Of a DNA stretch of 64,000 bases, positions 59,461 through 64,000 are shown one piece after another. The notes beneath the pieces were generated by a model. It was not told the origin of the DNA, made no database searches, and saw only the letters and a list, made by a program, of their open reading frames with translations. This DNA comes from Strigamia acuminata (Eukaryota; Arthropoda; Chilopoda; Geophilomorpha; Linotaeniidae): the NCBI GenBank assembly GCA_949358305.1, contig OX442316.1:11656001-11720000 (forward strand). The letters run 5' to 3'. How positions within the stretch are numbered: position 1 is the stretch's first letter; each line of letters starts with the position of its first letter. A program made the position numbers and the translations under genes.

Positions 59461-62400
59461 AACCTACCGGGAAAAATCACGGATTAATTAAGAGTAATTA
59501 AGGCATCGATTGAAAATGATTAAATAAAAATTATGCCATTTTAGTGTGGCGTAAAGTGACCTCGTTAAAGTTCTCATTTCGTCTAATGGCCCTTATGTAA
59601 ATAAACTCAGTATTCAATTTCTTTCCTTTCTTTTAAATCATTGGTCTTGAACATTTGAACTGACTGAATGGTATTTCGATTAAGTTTAGAGGGAAAAAGC
59701 GAAATGGAAAAGAGAATGGGAACAATGTTGCAAGCGCATGAAAGAAATTGGATAAAAAAGAAAAAGAGCAAAAGTACTGCTTGAGGCAGACAGAAAATGG
59801 AAAGTCCTGTCATAATTTATGACGCCTCCTGCTTTCAAGCATTTCCAAGGCATTGTTTCTGAAAGTGTGAAATATTTCCAATTTTGGGAATTAATTTTTC
59901 TGTCTTCTGTGTGCGACGTTTAATGTAATTCCGTAAGCGGTTGTGCTTGGTTACTAATTTGAAGAAAAAAGAGCGCATTTTGAGGGATTTTAATTTGAAG
60001 CTGATTTGGTTTTGATTGGAATTTTGATGGGAATCGAGCAGCGGCTGTGCAAACCGAAATTACGCTGTAAATTCTCGTAAGTCACAAATCAAGGGACCTC
60101 ATTGACTCGTGTGAGTTTTACTTTGTAAAAAAGTGTTAGGGGAAGGCATATAAGTTTTAAGGGTTAAATTTTTCCGTGTAAGTGTCTTATTTTCAGCTTT
60201 TTATTACGTTCATTTTTTATGGCAGTAGAAAAGAAGCAAAAATTTTGAACAATTTTGAATTTCTCATTTATTTTTTTGTTGTTGTTGCATTTTTTTTTGT
60301 TTAAGAGAGTTATTTATAATTTTCTAATTATTGATGTTAATTACGGTATTGGTTTTTTTTTTTTTTTTATAAATAAAGAGATTAAATGTAATTGCTTCTT
60401 GGTCATACGGGCTTATTTCACGCTAAATTTTTCTGGACAAAAAAAGGACATTCGTAAAGAGAAAATATAGTCACATCGCTCATACGGGAGATCAGATCCC
60501 GCATCAAGCTGCAAATGTTAATGGGAACACGATCTGACGCTGGATCGCTCGTGTAATTACATGTATTTAGTAAATTGACTAGAACTAGGAGAGCTTTGTT
60601 GTTTGTCTCTTGTCTGGGTGGGTGTGTGTGTGTCACACATGAATTAGACTAAAAGTAATATATTTTTTTTTTCCAAAAACATCAATTTTATGCATTAAAT
60701 AAATAATTGTTTTAGTAAATGGTATTTTTTTTTCTAAATGAACCACTTGGACTTTAAAATGCATTTTTGGGCAACAACGTGCATTTATTGTCTTTATTGT
60801 CATTTATTTCTTTAACTAAAAAAACATTTTGTATCAAAAAGGCAGATTAAGGTCTGTAGGCCCTTCTAGCAGTTTTTATTGAGGTCTTGTTTGTTCACAT
60901 CACATTAATTGTTGGAATTCGGGACTTTGTTCTCAGATGAGGGTCTTCTCCTGGGGCTGCAGAACCTCTAGGGTCGCAACTCCAACCAATAGATGGCAAA
61001 ACCTAAACCTTATGAACAGTTACTGTTATAAATAATAAATTATAATAAACTACTTGTTATTTGCCATTTTTGTTGGAGCCAAGTTTATTAAGTCAGTTTT
61101 GCTGTAAGTTAGTCTTTTTTTAAAAAAAATTATGTCAGTTTTTGTTATGATGAATTTTCTTATTCGCACAATTTGTTACTAATATACCGTAATGTTATTC
61201 AAATTTGAAAAAAAATTCAAACTAACCTCATTATTTCGTTAATTTGAACGTGTCACAGCTATAGTTCCTTATATTCCTTTCACTGTAGACAGGTGATGGG
61301 AATAGAATGTAAACAAACAAATTGGCGAGATCGACTAGAATGGGAGTTTGGTGCAGTTTCGCGAGTAAATTAGTTCTCGGTTGCTCTCCAGCAGCCATGT
61401 GCAACTTGTGCTTATTACCAAATTGCGTTTATTTGCTGTCAAAATGATTCAATCTGCCCCAGATTACGTTCTCGTGGATCCGAGGAGATTCGGTTGACCT
61501 CACACATCGGAACAGTGAAGTGAACGTCTCCAATTATTTCATACTTTTACTCTTGCATTTGATTGGCCTCTTTGAAACCGCGGGTAATGGGCTCCAATTT
61601 CGATTTTTTTTTTCTTACCGACCGACCATTCTATGTACACTTAACATCACTGATTAACTCTTAATCTTTACTCCACTTTATTTCCGCCAATTTCCTTCGA
61701 CACAACTTTTTGATTTCGTATTGGAAATGAATAAAACTTGAAGAGGAAAGAATGGAAAAGAACGTATGTTACGTGTAATATACAACGACTCATTGCCATT
61801 AAGGGAGCGTAAATTGACAATGAATAACTGATGCAGCTGTAATTTAAACTGCAGAAAAATAAAAAGGAAACGAAATTCCAACTCCATTATTTATTACTGT
61901 GCGGTGCGTGAAATAGAAATCGGTTCGACGATAAGTTGTTTCTGTCTGGTACAGTTTCATTCCAATGAAGTTCGAGGTTGGTCACACGTAGCAGATCACT
62001 CCATTTAATTATTTGTGGTTCTAACGAGGTTTGTTTTCACGTTTTCCCGGCTTCGTTTTAACGAGTTTGCACTGGCGGTGGTGCCAAGTTGGAATTTTAC
62101 AGGTCAGATAAAGTGCGAGTTTTTAAAAGCGAGTGATAAATTTAGTGTGTGGTTTATGTACGCAGCCCGTGGTTTTGTGTGCCACTAATACCGGTTTAAA
62201 TTTATCGATTTGTGTAAAATCACTTTGTTTATCCCGCGCGTAAATCTGGCAATTTGTGGTAGGGCTGCCATCATTAGTTTACCATGGATAATTGAAATTT
62301 GAATACGGTTGTATGCTTTAAGGTGATTAGATTCAATGCAACTGCACGCGTTTTTGAAGACTGGGGTGCATGTTGGCACTTGGCAGTAATGCTGCTTTTG

Positions 62401-62963
62401 AATATTTGATGTAGAGATTCGCCGAAAAGAAATCTATCTATTTTAAGCCTTTTCTTAGTAAGAGAGCTACTTTATATTTTATCTTATTCTTTTTTTTTGC
62501 TTTTATAATATCCTACTTCACTTTTAAATCTTATAAAAAAGAATATTAAAAGAATATTGGAATGATGATGGAGATGTTTGGAGAAACGTGATTCCAGACG
62601 AGATTATTGGGGGAGAAAATCATCTCTATATTGAATTTCATCATTTGATCAAAAGTATTGTGATTTTTCAATTTCTGCAAGCGTATAGATTTTTGCCATT
62701 TTTTTCTTTCTCCTTCAAGAAAATGAAATGCGGAAACAATCGACCTAAATTCAAGTTGGAGCATCAATTCCTCGTTTACTATCGATTTCTTTAAAGTAAA
62801 TGAATACCTTAGGTAGAACGGTTGCGTGTTTGTTTTACTCCGTATAATTTTTTTTGGAAAGAAACCAAATAGAAAATTTTACTTGAATTAAATGTTTATT
62901 TTCATTATATCTTATATATAAGTATAATAGTGATTTTGATGATTAAAATTTGTTTAATTTCAG

Positions 62964-63381
62964 ATAACTCCTCCTTGAACGACATGGCGATTCATCACGT
63001 GATTTGTGATAGCGTGACATGAAGATGCTGATCATTTCCCCACCCACTCAATCAGTTTGAAATGTCGCCTCAACTAAGGTCGTCACCTCTTCCATCTTGA
63101 TTTGGCCACCAAACCAATTTATCCCATGCTGCCTTGCAGTCGCCTTAGGACAATTGGTTGTGAATCTTTTGGTCGCCTCTCATCTCTCACTGCATTGTGT
63201 GTTTAATTATCGTACTACATCTTAAATCTTCATTTTTTTTCTCCTCTACCTCTCTATCAAAGCTGAAAGAAAAGAAATAAAAAGCAAAAAAAGAAATAAA
63301 AATAAAAAAGAAGAAGAAGAAGAAGAAAAAAAGGGAATAAAGTAAAGAAAAGAAGAAAAACAAATTAGAACGTTTTTTTGC
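62964..63381 (+). other. Shaw: Candidate 5'-UTR exon of Shaw gene 2
   Basis: Acceptor TTTAATTTCAG ends at 62963. A strong donor, GC|GTGAGT, is at 63382, and a second pyrimidine-rich acceptor (ATCTTTTTAACTAG, ending 63533) precedes the coding exon. The exon would be 418 nt, with several upstream ATGs and a (GAA)n run. Alternatively the leader is one exon through to 63859. Confidence 0.45.
63309..63329 (+). repeat. (GAA)n microsatellite in the leader of Shaw gene 2
   Basis: About seven AAG/GAA units in an A-rich tract. Confidence 0.8.
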
Positions 63382-63574
63382 GTGAGTGCAAATCGATAAA
63401 TTTGCATTTTACCTAGTGCCATGTTCCATACTTTGTGCTGTTGTTCGGAAGGCCTCTTGGTTTTATCCGAGGCCTGTTGATGAGATCTTATGCATGTGTG
63501 GTTTTGGTATTTTCATTTTATCTTTTTAACTAGTGTTTGTGTGGAACATTTTGTTTGCTATTTACGGATAAACG

Positions 63575-63859
63575 ATGAACTTGGACGCCGAGAACAGGGT
63601 TGTTCTTAATGTCGGAGGTATCCGACACGAAACGTACAAGGCAACCCTGAAGAAAATTCCCGCCACGCGCCTCTCTCGCCTTACTGAGGCTTTGGCTAAT
63701 TATGATCCCATTCTGAATGAATATTTTTTTGATCGCCACCCTGGCGTCTTTGGACAAATATTAAACTATTATCGGACAGGCAAATTGCATTATCCGACGG
63801 ATGTATGTGGCCCACTGTTTGAAGAGGAGTTGGAGTTTTGGGGTTTGGACTCCAATCAG
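63575..63859 (+). CDS. Shaw: Shaw-type potassium channel gene 2, first coding exon (partial gene)
   Basis: ATG at 63575 opens [20 protein letters not shown] and runs 95 codons to FWGLDSNQ, then donor GTGAGT at 63860, phase 0. This is the T1 tetramerization domain up to H and C of the zinc motif. The CC pair must lie in a following exon beyond the window edge; none is seen in 63860-64000. Compared with gene 1 it has no intron after GGIR and differs at only three of 78 shared residues (H/F, K/R, D/N), but at many silent sites. It is closer to the Shaw consensus I know than gene 1 ([10 protein letters not shown]). The rest of the channel lies outside the window. Confidence 0.92.
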
Positions 63860-64000
63860 GTGAGTGAAATCTCTTTTTCTGATAAATATCTTGTTGGTGT
63901 TGTGTTGTGTTGTGGGGTGGCGGGTGCGCTTGTGTGCGGGTGTGCGCCATATAGCGAAGCGTGTGTTGTTTACAAATGTTTTCGTCTTGATTTGAAGATA

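Larger units (their letters stand above)
57164..62963. other. Stretch upstream of Shaw gene 2 leader
   Basis: AT-rich, with many T-tracts on the plus strand, the minisatellite at 59228-59460 and the poly-T tract. No coding segment was recognised. It reads as intron leading to the acceptor at 62963. Confidence 0.4.

Noticed and set aside
1-64000. tRNA, rRNA and CRISPR features
   Set aside because: No B-box with matching cloverleaf, no rRNA segment and no regularly spaced direct repeats were seen on reading. A tRNAscan-SE or Infernal run would be decisive.

Overview
The window is nuclear DNA of an animal, most likely an arthropod. It is AT-rich, has long introns and carries transposons. The reliable gene content is two copies of a Shaw-type (Kv3/KCNC) voltage-gated potassium channel gene, both on the plus strand. 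The conserved post-S6 segment ([21 protein letters not shown]) is the form I associate with arthropod Shaw. The species cannot be decided from the sequence. I saw no tRNA, rRNA, CRISPR array or bacterial-type gene.

Layout. 1-4483: flank and probable upstream region of gene 1. 4484-10122: Shaw gene 1, complete in seven coding exons (4528-4571, 6070-6304, 6375-6445, 7442-7598, 8523-8893, 9165-9706, 9764-10122). These sum to 1779 nt, giving 592 residues plus stop. The 71-nt exon 3 is too short to show as an ORF, but it supplies the CC pair of the T1 zinc motif. 13565-16123: a young, non-autonomous copia-type LTR retrotransposon with LTRs I read as identical and a perfect 5-bp target duplication. 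Its integrase core and reverse transcriptase are missing. About 17300-17905: GC-richer, promoter-like block with RFX X-box, CCAAT and CRE motifs and a strong splice donor, possibly the 5' end of gene 2. 20753-21440: nested fold-back elements. 21919-22843: a 925-bp element with 35-bp perfect terminal inverted repeats that carries a decayed array of papilin-like cysteine-rich cassettes, which looks like gene-fragment capture. 25126-27515: long inverted arms around a palindromic minisatellite, within a pair of direct repeats. 31211-31509: a probable solo LTR. About 41325-46000: candidate small exons, two strong hairpins and three MITEs. 56883-57163: a possible further MITE. 62964-63859: 5'-leader exon(s) and first coding exon of Shaw gene 2, which runs off the right edge.

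The two Shaw copies are nearly identical in the N-terminal T1 domain (75 of 78 residues over the shared stretch) but differ at many synonymous sites, so the duplication is old and the protein constrained. Gene 1 has an intron after GGIR that gene 2 lacks. The channels assemble as tetramers through T1, so the copies could in principle co-assemble. From about 23 to 62 kb the plus strand looks rich in T and G, which would fit one very long transcribed intron of gene 2, but this was judged by eye only.
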